From Guyparkeria sp016278265 (GTDB lineage: Bacteria; Pseudomonadota; Gammaproteobacteria; Halothiobacillales; Halothiobacillaceae), in the NCBI RefSeq assembly GCF_044582145.1, contig NZ_JBDODO010000004.1: DNA of 64,000 nt, one strand, 5' to 3'. This document shows, piece after piece, positions 36,854 through 44,114 of the stretch. Position 1 is the first letter of the stretch, and each line of letters opens with the position of its first letter. The notes under the pieces were generated by a model. The model was given only the letters and a program-made list of their open reading frames with translations. It had not been told where the DNA came from and made no database searches. The position numbers and the translations under genes are program-made.

Positions 36854-37000
36854 TCACGCGCCGTTTGCGTGAGCGGCACGACGACCCGTGGTGCGCGGCG
36901 CGCGAGCCCCTTTTCTTGCTTGTCCAAGAAAAGACCCTCGCACGCCGGGCACGGCGGATGGTTTGTGCCGCACCACGCAACCGGCGTGCGCCCCCCCCTT
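36854..37000. repeat. Palindrome-rich intergenic region
   Basis: The 369-bp gap 36794-37162 holds nested inverted repeats. CTTTTCTTG (36910-36918) pairs with CAAGAAAAG (36925-36933). GGCGCGCGAG (36897-36906) pairs with CTCGCACGCC (36937-36946) with one mismatch. CGTGGTG (36887-36893) pairs with CACCACG (36971-36977). The whole could fold as one long cruciform or RNA. The CTTTTCTTG-loop-CAAGAAAAG motif resembles palindromes scattered in gammaproteobacterial genomes. The rest of the gap holds the operator candidate listed separately. Confidence 0.6.
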
Positions 37001-37106
37001 GAGCCAGAACGCTACATGGCCACCGAGTCTTTTGCGCAGGCTGATAAATGGCCTTGCAACAGGGTTTTGGGCGTTGATGGGGCATAAAACCCTATGCCGT
37101 TACCTC

Positions 37107-37126
37107 GTGTATCGGCACTGATACAC
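37107..37126. promoter_or_regulatory. Candidate operator upstream of the acyl-CoA synthetase gene
   Basis: A perfect 7-bp inverted repeat GTGTATC-N6-GATACAC, 26 bp before the Shine-Dalgarno of the acyl-CoA synthetase. The layout suits a dimeric repressor of the TetR or GntR type, as controls fatty acid degradation in other proteobacteria. No regulator gene is adjacent. Confidence 0.45.
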
Positions 37127-37162
37127 TCCGGCCACTATCAGGATGTTAGCCGGAGGAAGATG

Positions 37163-39001
37163 ATGTCCCCGCCCAACCCGACCCACGCCAGTAACTCGGC
37201 GGATCACCGCGTAACGCCTGCCCAGGCCGTCAACCTGAGCGGGCTTTTTTTCGAGCGCGTCGCGCGCACGCCGCAGGCGATCGCGTATCGACAGTACGAT
37301 CCCGGTTGCCAGGACTGGATCGACACCAGCTGGGCCGACATGTCCTACGAGGTGGGGCGCATCCAGGCGGCGATGACGCGTGACGGGCTCGAACCCGGCG
37401 ATCGCATTGCGATCATGCTCAAGAACGCCCGCGAGTGGGTGTTGTTCGACCAGGCCGCGCTCGGGTTGGGGCTGGTGACGGTGCCGCTCTATACCGACGA
37501 CCGGCCGCTCAATGTGGCGAAGATCATCAAGGAGACCGGGGCCCGGTTGCTGGTGGTCGATGGGCGGCGTCAGTGGCGCGGGCTGGAGGCGGTTGCCGAC
37601 GGTTTCGAAACCCTCAAGCGGATCATCACGCTGGCGCCGGTCGACGCCGAGGACGGCGCCAAGGACAAGCATCTGGAGTCCTTTGCCGACTGGACCTTCG
37701 GCGCGCGCGGCGAGCCGGTTCGGCTGGACGCCGACGGCCAGACGCTTGCCTCGATCGTCTACACCTCCGGCACTGCCGGGCGCGCCAAGGGCGTGATGCT
37801 CACGCACAGCAACATGCTGGAAAACGCCTTCGCCTGCTCGAAGGTCGCCTCGATCACCGGCGACGACCTGTTCCTCTCCTTCCTGCCGCTGTCGCACACC
37901 CTCGAGCGCACCGGCGGCTATTACCTGCCCATGATCTGCGGCTCGACGGTCGCCTTCGCCCGCTCGGCACAGCAGCTGGGCGAGGACCTCGGGATCATCA
38001 AGCCGACGCTGCTGATCTCCGTGCCGCGCGTCTACGAGCGCGTCTACGACCGCATCGGCTCGGCGCTGAAAAAGAAGGGGGCGTTCGCTCAGAAGCTGTT
38101 CGAGCGCACCGTCTCGGTGGGCACGGCCCGATTCGAGCGGGCGCAGGGTCGCGAAGGCAGTGCGTGGAAGGCGGCCTTCTGGCCCATGTTCGACCGGCTG
38201 GTGGCGGCCAAGCTGCGCGAGCGTCTCGGTGGGCGGCTGCGCTACGCCATCTGCGGCGGGGCGCCGCTGTCGCCGGAGCTGGCGACGGTGTTCACCGGCA
38301 TTGGTGTGCCGGTACTGCAGGGTTACGGCCTGACCGAGGCGAGTCCGGTGGTGTCGGTCAACCGCCCGGATGACAACCGGCCCGAGACCATCGGCACGAC
38401 GCTCGACGGCGTCGAGGTGCGCCTGGGCGAGCACGACGAGCTGCTGGTCAAGGGCGCGGGCGTGATGCAGGGCTACTGGAAGAACGACGAGGCCACTGCC
38501 GCGGCGATCGACGAGCAGGGCTGGCTGCATACCGGCGACCAGGCGGCGATCGACGAGGATGGTCACATCCGCATCACCGGCCGGCTCAAAGACATCATCG
38601 TCATGGCCAATGGCGAGAAGGTGCCGCCGGCGGCGATGGAGACGGCCATCGGGCTGGACCCGCTGGTCGACCAGGTGATGGTGCTGGGCGAGGGGCACCA
38701 CCAACTGGCCGCCTTGGTGGTGGTCGAGCCCGAGGCCTTCGCCGAGCTGATGCACGAGTTCGGCATGGATGCCGAGGATCCGGAAACGCTCACCGACCGT
38801 TTCGTCGAGCGGCTGGTGCTCAAGCGCGTCAATGCCCGCCTCGAGGACTTCCCCGGCTATGCGCAGATCCGCCGCGTGAAGATCCTCACCGAGCCGTGGA
38901 CCATCGAGGACGGGCTGATGACGCCCACACAAAAGCTCAAGCGCCCGCTGATCGAGAAGGAACACGCCGAGGACATCGCCGAGCTGTTCGCCGGTCGCTA
39001 G
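37163..39001 (+). CDS. Long-chain acyl-CoA synthetase (AMP-forming)
   Basis: 612 aa from the second of two adjacent ATGs (37163), which has better spacing from GGAGG. ANL-superfamily ligase: activates fatty acids with ATP and CoA. The P-loop motif IVYTSGTAGRAKGVMLTHSN, the VPRVYERVYDRIGSAL region of long-chain synthetases, YGLTEASPVVSVN, and the hinge ITGRLKDIIVMANGEKVPP are all present. The catalytic C-terminal lysine is in LMTPTQKLKRP. The next gene is a FadL-like porin, so the pair probably handles uptake and activation of exogenous fatty acids. Confidence 0.93.
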   Translation: MSPPNPTHASNSADHRVTPAQAVNLSGLFFERVARTPQAIAYRQYDPGCQDWIDTSWADMSYEVGRIQAAMTRDGLEPGDRIAIMLKNAREWVLFDQAALGLGLVTVPLYTDDRPLNVAKIIKETGARLLVVDGRRQWRGLEAVADGFETLKRIITLAPVDAEDGAKDKHLESFADWTFGARGEPVRLDADGQTLASIVYTSGTAGRAKGVMLTHSNMLENAFACSKVASITGDDLFLSFLPLSHTLERTGGYYLPMICGSTVAFARSAQQLGEDLGIIKPTLLISVPRVYERVYDRIGSALKKKGAFAQKLFERTVSVGTARFERAQGREGSAWKAAFWPMFDRLVAAKLRERLGGRLRYAICGGAPLSPELATVFTGIGVPVLQGYGLTEASPVVSVNRPDDNRPETIGTTLDGVEVRLGEHDELLVKGAGVMQGYWKNDEATAAAIDEQGWLHTGDQAAIDEDGHIRITGRLKDIIVMANGEKVPPAAMETAIGLDPLVDQVMVLGEGHHQLAALVVVEPEAFAELMHEFGMDAEDPETLTDRFVERLVLKRVNARLEDFPGYAQIRRVKILTEPWTIEDGLMTPTQKLKRPLIEKEHAEDIAELFAGR

Positions 39002-39111
39002 CGCTCTGTCTTCCCCGGTATACAGACCGAACGCCGACCCCGGCTGGGGCGGCGTCGGCCGAGTCCCGCATAAATCCGAAGAAAAACTCGAAAGGAAGAG
39101 GAGTCCCATCC

Positions 39112-40389
39112 GTGCAACACCTTCGCAAGACCACCCTCGCGGCCGCTGTGTCGCTGTCGACCGCCCTGATGGCGGGCCAGGCCCACGCCGCCGGCTTCGC
39201 GCTGATGGAGAAGGACGCCACCGGCCTCGGTCAGGCCTACGCCAATCTGGCCACCGGCAACGGCGAGTCCAGCGGTCTGGTCGGCAATCCGGCCGCCATG
39301 ACACAGGTCGATGGCACCGCTTTTTCCGGCGGCGTGAACTATGTCATGCCGTCGTTCGAACTGCAGCCGGGTGCGACATCAAGCGGGGGGGGATCGAACG
39401 GTCTCGGCGGTGACGCGGGCGAATCGGCGGCCATCCCCAATGCCTCGATCGTCCATCAGATCAATGAGAAGACCCGTGTGGGCATGGCGCTGACCGTGCC
39501 CTTTGGTTTGGCCACCAAGTACGACGAGGGTTGGCTGGGTCGTTACCACGCGATCGAGAGCCACATCGAGGTAATCGACATCAGTCCGTCGGTTAGCTTC
39601 GATGTCACGCCGGCTTGGACGGTGGGTGCTTCGATCAACATCCAGCGTGCGGAGGCAAAGCTGACTTCCGCGATCCATTCTAGTGCGCTTGCACCAGGCC
39701 AGTCAGATGGCCGTGTTGAGGTTGAAGGGGACGACTGGTCGGTCGGGTATAGCCTCGGTGCGTTGTGGCAGGCGAGTGAGGCAACCCGTATTGGCGTGAC
39801 CTATCACTCAGGGATAAAGCATGAGTTGTCCGGGGATGCGGACTACACGATGCCGGCCGCTCTGGCGGCGTTGCCGAATTTTGCCGACAGCCCGGCGAAA
39901 GCTGACCTTGATCTTCCCGCGAGCGTCGCGGCGAGTCTGACGCACGAATTCAGCGATACGCTCACCGGTTCGTTCGGCCTGCTCTGGACCGGCTGGTCGA
40001 GCTTCGAGGAACTCAAGGTTGAACAGAGCGGTGGTCGCGAATCTCTCACGACCGAGAACTGGGACGACACCCTGCGGGTCGCCATGGGTGGCGAGTGGGG
40101 GTTCGCTCCGCGCTGGACGCTGCGTGCCGGCGCCGCCTATGACCCCACTCCCGTACCCAGTGCCGCATTCCGCACCGCCCGCCTGCCGGATGCCGACCGC
40201 ACCTGGGGGTCAATCGGGCTCGGATACGCGATCAACCGTCATTGGTCGGTGGATGTCGGTTACACCCACATCTGGCTGAACGACAGCTCGATAAACAACA
40301 CCACGGAATCGAGCATCCCGGATACGTTGCAGGGGCAGTACGAGGCCGAGGTCGATATCCTCGGCCTGCAGGTCAACGCCCGATTCTAA
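39112..40389 (+). CDS. OmpP1/FadL-family outer membrane protein
   Basis: 425 aa from GTG 39112, with GGAAGAGGAG upstream. Signal peptide to about residue 27 (STALMAGQAHA-AGF). The family N-terminal plug motif follows: GFALMEKDATGLGQAYANLAT and SSGLVGNPAAMTQ. The remaining sequence alternates in beta-barrel fashion and ends in an aromatic residue (QVNARF), typical of BAM substrates. FadL transports long-chain fatty acids and other hydrophobic compounds by lateral diffusion. It lies 110 bp after the acyl-CoA synthetase. Confidence 0.92.
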   Translation: MQHLRKTTLAAAVSLSTALMAGQAHAAGFALMEKDATGLGQAYANLATGNGESSGLVGNPAAMTQVDGTAFSGGVNYVMPSFELQPGATSSGGGSNGLGGDAGESAAIPNASIVHQINEKTRVGMALTVPFGLATKYDEGWLGRYHAIESHIEVIDISPSVSFDVTPAWTVGASINIQRAEAKLTSAIHSSALAPGQSDGRVEVEGDDWSVGYSLGALWQASEATRIGVTYHSGIKHELSGDADYTMPAALAALPNFADSPAKADLDLPASVAASLTHEFSDTLTGSFGLLWTGWSSFEELKVEQSGGRESLTTENWDDTLRVAMGGEWGFAPRWTLRAGAAYDPTPVPSAAFRTARLPDADRTWGSIGLGYAINRHWSVDVGYTHIWLNDSSINNTTESSIPDTLQGQYEAEVDILGLQVNARF

Positions 40390-40515
40390 GGGCGGTCGGC
40401 AGGCGATTTCCGAGTGAACTGCTGGGAGGACACCTGTCGCATTCAGCGCTATGATCTAGGCTAGTGGCGGCCGGGCTTTCCGGCTCGTCTTCTTACCGCG
40501 AAATAGAGGTGACCG

Positions 40516-40752
40516 ATGCAGGTAGACCATCACGATCTGGCACATGAATTCCCGGAACTTAAAGACCGGATTCACGAGCTCAAGACCAGCGACACTCATT
40601 TCCACAAGCAGTTCGAGCGTTACGACGAACTGACCAAGGAAATCGAGGGGCTGGAGAAGCAGGACGAGCCGGTCACCGACGAGCACATGGAAGAGCTCAA
40701 GAAGCAGCGCCTGGCACTGAAAGATGAGCTCTACGGCATGCTCAAGGACTGA
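40516..40752 (+). CDS. YdcH-family DUF465 protein
   Basis: 78 aa, all helical. DUF465 signature: HDLAHEFPELKDRIHELK, HFHKQFERYDELTKEI and LKKQRLALKDELYGML. Such proteins form small coiled-coil dimers of unknown role. A strong GAGGTG ribosome site precedes the ATG, and a terminator follows. Confidence 0.93.
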   Translation: MQVDHHDLAHEFPELKDRIHELKTSDTHFHKQFERYDELTKEIEGLEKQDEPVTDEHMEELKKQRLALKDELYGMLKD

Positions 40753-40776
40753 TTGATCCGATCGATGGCCATGCCG

Positions 40777-40810
40777 AAGGGTCCGCCTGGTTCCGGTGGG
40801 CCCTTTTCTT
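40777..40810 (+). terminator. Rho-independent terminator after the DUF465 gene
   Basis: AAGGGTCCGCC / GGTGGGCCCTT arms (two wobble pairs) with a 7-nt loop, then TTCTTTT. It lies between the DUF465 gene and the small membrane protein gene. Confidence 0.85.
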
Positions 40811-40842
40811 TTGACGGTTACAGACGCAGAGGCAGCAAAACC

Positions 40843-41238
40843 ATGAGGGCGCTCAAGGCCGGCACGGTCTATTTCCTGTGGGTCTTCGCCGCCGGGTTCG
40901 TCCTCGGTGTGTTGCGAGAGCTTTGGCTGGCCCCCTGGCTGGGTGCCCGGACTGCCGAACTGGCCGAGATGCCGGTGATGTGGCTGGTGATCGTGCTGGC
41001 CGCCCGCTGGACGGTGCGTCGGTTCGCGCTCTCCACGACGGTGCCGACGCGGTTGACGACCGGCCTGTTGGCCGTGGGCTGGCTGCTGCTGGCGGAGGTC
41101 GCGCTGGTGATTGGCCTGCGCGGGCTGACGCTGACGGAGTATTTCGCCGCGAGGGACCCGCTGGCCGCCACGGTCTACGCGCTCGGTCTGCTGCTGATGG
41201 CGGCCATGCCGTGGTTGTGGGGCCGGGCAGGGCGATGA
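40843..41238 (+). CDS. Small membrane protein, unknown
   Basis: 131 aa from ATG 40843. Four hydrophobic segments: VYFLWVFAAGFVLGVLREL, MPVMWLVIVLAARW, LTTGLLAVGWLLLAEVALVIG and LAATVYALGLLLMAAMPWLW. Short basic loops lie between. No family is recognised with certainty; similar small four-helix proteins are common in proteobacteria. It starts after the DUF465 terminator and ends just before a REPIN. Confidence 0.75.
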   Translation: MRALKAGTVYFLWVFAAGFVLGVLRELWLAPWLGARTAELAEMPVMWLVIVLAARWTVRRFALSTTVPTRLTTGLLAVGWLLLAEVALVIGLRGLTLTEYFAARDPLAATVYALGLLLMAAMPWLWGRAGR

Positions 41239-41246
41239 TGATCCAC

Positions 41247-41317
41247 TGTCGGAGAGGCTTTAGCCGCGATAGCCCCCGGAAAATGCGCGCCCTTAGCGGC
41301 TAAGGCCGCTCCTGCGG
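41247..41317. repeat. REPIN, copy 2
   Basis: GGAGAGGCTTTAGCCGCGAT (41251) and the inverted partner TTAGCGGCTAAGGCCGCTCC (41293-41312). Same head and hairpin layout as the copy at 30342, with diverged spacer. It separates the small membrane protein from purN. Confidence 0.85.
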
Positions 41318-41351
41318 GAATTCTCTCCCGTTGTTCGCCGAAAAACGCGGC

Positions 41352-42017
41352 TTACGGACTCGGCGGGACGATCAGCGCACCGGAGGCGTCGACCACGGCG
41401 GGGCTCTTCTGGGCGGCGGCGCGGTCGAAGTCGATCCGGCCCTTGACTAGCCAGTCGATCGCCAGCGGGTAGATGCGGTGCTCGACGCCATGGATGCGCT
41501 GCTTGAGCGACTCGACGTCGTCGTTGTCGAAGATCTCGAGGCGCCCCTGCACGATCGGCGGGCCGGCATCCACGGTCGGGGTGACGAAGTGTACCGTCGC
41601 GCCATGCTGGCGGTCGCCGGCCTCCAGTGCCCGGGCGTGGGTGTTCATGCCCGGGTACTTCGGCAGCAGCGAGGGATGGATGTTGATCAGTCGGCCGCGG
41701 AAACGCTCGACGAAGCCATCGGTGAGGATGCGCATGAAGCCGGCCATGATGATCCAGTCGGGTCGTGCCGCGTTGATGGCCTCGGCCATGGCCGCGTCGA
41801 AGGCCTCGCGGTCGGCGAAGTCCTTGTGGTCGATCAGCCGGCTGGGGATGCCGTGCTGCTCGGCGCGTTCGAGCGCGTAGGCGCCGGGACGGTTGACCAC
41901 CAGCAGCACGATCTCGGCGTCGAGCCGGCCGCTCTCGCAGGCATCGATGATCGCCTGGAAGTTCGAGCCGTTGCCGGAGGCCAGCACCACCAGCCTCGCT
42001 TTGTTCGCTACTGCCAT
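41352..42017 (-). CDS. purN: Phosphoribosylglycinamide formyltransferase (PurN)
   Basis: 221 aa. Transfers the formyl group from 10-formyl-THF to GAR, third step of purine synthesis. Landmarks: ARLVVLASGNGSNFQAIIDA, the catalytic Asn-His region in INIHPSLLPKYPGMNTHARA, and HFVTPTVDAGPPIVQG with the catalytic Asp. Its start overlaps the purM stop by one base (TGATG). Confidence 0.97.
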   Translation of the reverse strand: MAVANKARLVVLASGNGSNFQAIIDACESGRLDAEIVLLVVNRPGAYALERAEQHGIPSRLIDHKDFADREAFDAAMAEAINAARPDWIIMAGFMRILTDGFVERFRGRLINIHPSLLPKYPGMNTHARALEAGDRQHGATVHFVTPTVDAGPPIVQGRLEIFDNDDVESLKQRIHGVEHRIYPLAIDWLVKGRIDFDRAAAQKSPAVVDASGALIVPPSP

Positions 42018-43066
42018 CAGCGGTAGGTGACGGGCTCGCCGTTACCCCGCTCGACGATCTCGCCGATCACCCAGGCGGCCTCGCCGGCCTCCTTCATGGC
42101 GGTGATGGCCGCATCGGCCTGGTCGGCGGCGACGATCACCACCATGCCCACCCCGTTGTTGAAGGTGCGGCGCATCTCGCCGATCTCGACGTTGCCTTGC
42201 TCGGCCAGCCAGTCGAACACGGCCGGGCGCTGCCAGCTCGACCAGTCGATCGCCGCGGCCAGGTGATCCGGGTAGACGCGCGGCAGGTTCTCGGTCAGCC
42301 CGCCGCCGGTGATGTGGCTCATGGCGTGGATGTCGACCTGCTCGCCCAGTGCCTGCACGGCACGCGCGTAGATGCGGGTTGGGGCGAGCAGTTGCTCGAT
42401 CAGTTGCTTGCCCTCGGCGCTGTTCCAGTCCGGCTGGGCGCGCTCGATGACCTTGCGGATCAGCGAGTAGCCGTTGGCGTGCGGGCCGGAGGCGGGCAGG
42501 GCGATCAGCTTGTCGCTGGCGGCCACCTTGCTGCCGTCGATCAACTGGTCCTTCTCCACCGCGCCCACAGCAAAGCCGGCCAGATCGTAGTCACCTTCCT
42601 CGTACATCGAGGGCATCTCGGCGGTCTCGCCGCCGATCAGGGCGCAGCCGGCCTGTTCGCAGCCATTGGCGATGCCCTCGACCACCTGGGCGGCGACGTC
42701 CACGTCGAGCTTGCCGGTGGCGTAGTAGTCGAGGAAGAACAGCGGTTCGGCGCCGGTGACCAGGATGTCGTTGACGCACATGGCGACCAGGTCGATGCCG
42801 ATGGCGTCATGCTTGCCGAGATCAATCGCCAGGCGCAGCTTGGTGCCGACCCCGTCGGTACCCGAGACCAGTACCGGCTGCTTGAACTTGGATGTATCCA
42901 GTGCGAATAGGCCGCCAAAGCCGCCCAGCCCCCCCATGACCTCGGGGCGCTGGGTGCGCTTGACCGCGGGCTTGATGCGTTCGACCAGGCTGTTGCCGGC
43001 ATCGATGTCGACGCCCGCGTCGCGGTAGGTGAGGGGGGTGTTTTCCGAAGGAATTTCCTGGGACAT
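42017..43066 (-). CDS. purM: Phosphoribosylformylglycinamidine cyclo-ligase (PurM)
   Basis: 349 aa. ATP-dependent ring closure giving AIR, fifth step of purine synthesis. It begins with TYRDAGVDIDAGNSLVERIK and contains GTDGVGTKLRLA, MCVNDILVTGAEPLFFLDYY and GGETAEMPSMYEEGDYDLAG, which are family signatures. Overlap with purN by one base makes a purMN operon as in E. coli. Confidence 0.98.
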   Translation of the reverse strand: MSQEIPSENTPLTYRDAGVDIDAGNSLVERIKPAVKRTQRPEVMGGLGGFGGLFALDTSKFKQPVLVSGTDGVGTKLRLAIDLGKHDAIGIDLVAMCVNDILVTGAEPLFFLDYYATGKLDVDVAAQVVEGIANGCEQAGCALIGGETAEMPSMYEEGDYDLAGFAVGAVEKDQLIDGSKVAASDKLIALPASGPHANGYSLIRKVIERAQPDWNSAEGKQLIEQLLAPTRIYARAVQALGEQVDIHAMSHITGGGLTENLPRVYPDHLAAAIDWSSWQRPAVFDWLAEQGNVEIGEMRRTFNNGVGMVVIVAADQADAAITAMKEAGEAAWVIGEIVERGNGEPVTYR

Positions 43067-43177
43067 GGCGGTAGGCTGAACGCTTGGATTGGAATGGCGC
43101 GTAGTCTACATCAATCTCGGCTTCCCGCGCCCCCTGCCGGGTGTCCGGAACGCGCGAATCAACCCACTGGAGCGGAC

Positions 43178-43522
43178 ATGAAGACCATCTATCGGGCAGC
43201 GGACATCCTCGAGGCGCATATCGTCTGCGGCATGCTGAATGCCGAGGGCATCGAGGCCGAGGTGGCCGGCTTCTATCAGCAGGGTGCGGTGGGCCAGCTG
43301 GCCCCGCAGGATTTCGCTCGGGTGATGTTGCTCGACGAGCGGGACGAGGATCGGGCCGAGCGCCTGATCGCCGACTACGAGCAGCGCGATCCCGATCCAC
43401 CGGGTCAGCATGAGCAGTCGAGCGAGGAGGGCGCGCCGGAAGCGGAAGAATCGTCACGGCTGGCCTGGTGGCTGGTGATTGCCGCCCTGGTGGTGCTGGT
43501 GGTGAGCTGGGGGATGTCATGA
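43178..43522 (+). CDS. DUF2007 domain protein with C-terminal membrane helix
   Basis: 114 aa from ATG 43178, with GGAGC upstream. DUF2007 fold at residues 1-70 (MKTIYRAADILEAHIVCGML, then ALVDE-like VMLLDERDEDRAERLI). An acidic linker follows (about 75-95), then a single hydrophobic segment (LAWWLVIAALVVLVVSWGM) at the C-terminus. Tail-anchored topology is likely. Members are described as putative signal-transducing proteins, with no known role. Divergent from purM. Confidence 0.82.
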   Translation: MKTIYRAADILEAHIVCGMLNAEGIEAEVAGFYQQGAVGQLAPQDFARVMLLDERDEDRAERLIADYEQRDPDPPGQHEQSSEEGAPEAEESSRLAWWLVIAALVVLVVSWGMS

Positions 43523-43532
43523 GACAAACACG

Positions 43533-43560
43533 AGTGAAAGTGCGAATGATAACCGTTTGT
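43533..43560. promoter_or_regulatory. AT-rich site with partial Fur-box resemblance upstream of the HiPIP gene
   Basis: GCGAATGATAACCGTTTGT matches the classic 19-bp Fur consensus at about 12 positions counted by eye. It sits 95-110 bp before the HiPIP start in a locally AT-rich stretch. Iron control of an Fe-S electron carrier would be sensible, but the match is weak. Confidence 0.25.
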
Positions 43561-43654
43561 ATATTAACAAGTTAGCGTTATCTAAATGGTTTTCCTGGTG
43601 GTGGAAAGCGCGCTACAGTCGAGAGGCTGTCAATCCATCCAAGGGAGAGGAAAC

Positions 43655-43999
43655 ATGACGGATAAGCAATCATCGGAATTTGATGTGCCGATGGATCGAT
43701 CGCGCCGGCGTTTCGTCGGTGGGGCACTGGCCTCGGCCGTGATCCCGCTGATGGCGATTGCCCCGGCGCAGGCGCAGGAACTCGAGCAGTTGTCCGAGGA
43801 CGACGCCATGGCCAAGTCGCTCCACTACAAGCACGAGGCCAGCGAGGTCGAGCACGCGTCCTACAAGGAGGGTCAGACCTGCGCGAATTGTGCGCTGTAC
43901 AAGGCCGATGCGGCCGGCGATGGCTGGGGCGGTTGCGCGATTTTCCGCGGCAAGGCGGTCAAGGGCACCGGCTGGTGCAGTTCCTACGTCAAGGGGTGA
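43655..43999 (+). CDS. High-potential iron-sulfur protein (HiPIP), Tat-exported
   Basis: 114 aa from ATG 43655 with GGGAGAGG upstream. A twin-arginine signal (SRRRFVGGALASAVIP) with cleavage expected after AQA (residue 40). The mature domain has the four cluster ligands Cys 76, 79, 94 and 108 (CANCALY, GGCAIF, GWCSSYVKG). HiPIPs are soluble periplasmic one-electron carriers in purple and sulfur-oxidising bacteria, donating to cytochrome oxidases or reaction centres. Tat export fits a cofactor inserted in the cytoplasm. Confidence 0.93.
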   Translation: MTDKQSSEFDVPMDRSRRRFVGGALASAVIPLMAIAPAQAQELEQLSEDDAMAKSLHYKHEASEVEHASYKEGQTCANCALYKADAAGDGWGGCAIFRGKAVKGTGWCSSYVKG

Positions 44000-44040
44000 G
44001 TCCTGCGGCCGGGATCGTTTGATCTGGCCACACAACAAGA

Positions 44041-44071
44041 AAACGGCCCGGGAGTTCCGGGCCGTTTTTTT
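44041..44071. terminator. Bidirectional terminator between HiPIP and glnS
   Basis: CGGCCCGG / CCGGGCCG stem (44044-44064) with a 5-nt loop, followed by TTTTTTT. An A-run upstream gives a U-run on the opposite strand, so it can serve the converging glnS transcript. Confidence 0.92.
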
Positions 44072-44114
44072 GCGTCTGCTCAAAGCGTGACGGGATTCAC
44101 GCCAGGGGCGTGGC

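Noticed and set aside
37100..39304. Open frame of 734 codons antisense to the acyl-CoA synthetase
   Set aside because: Overlaps a well-supported gene completely; composition is typical of a mirror frame.
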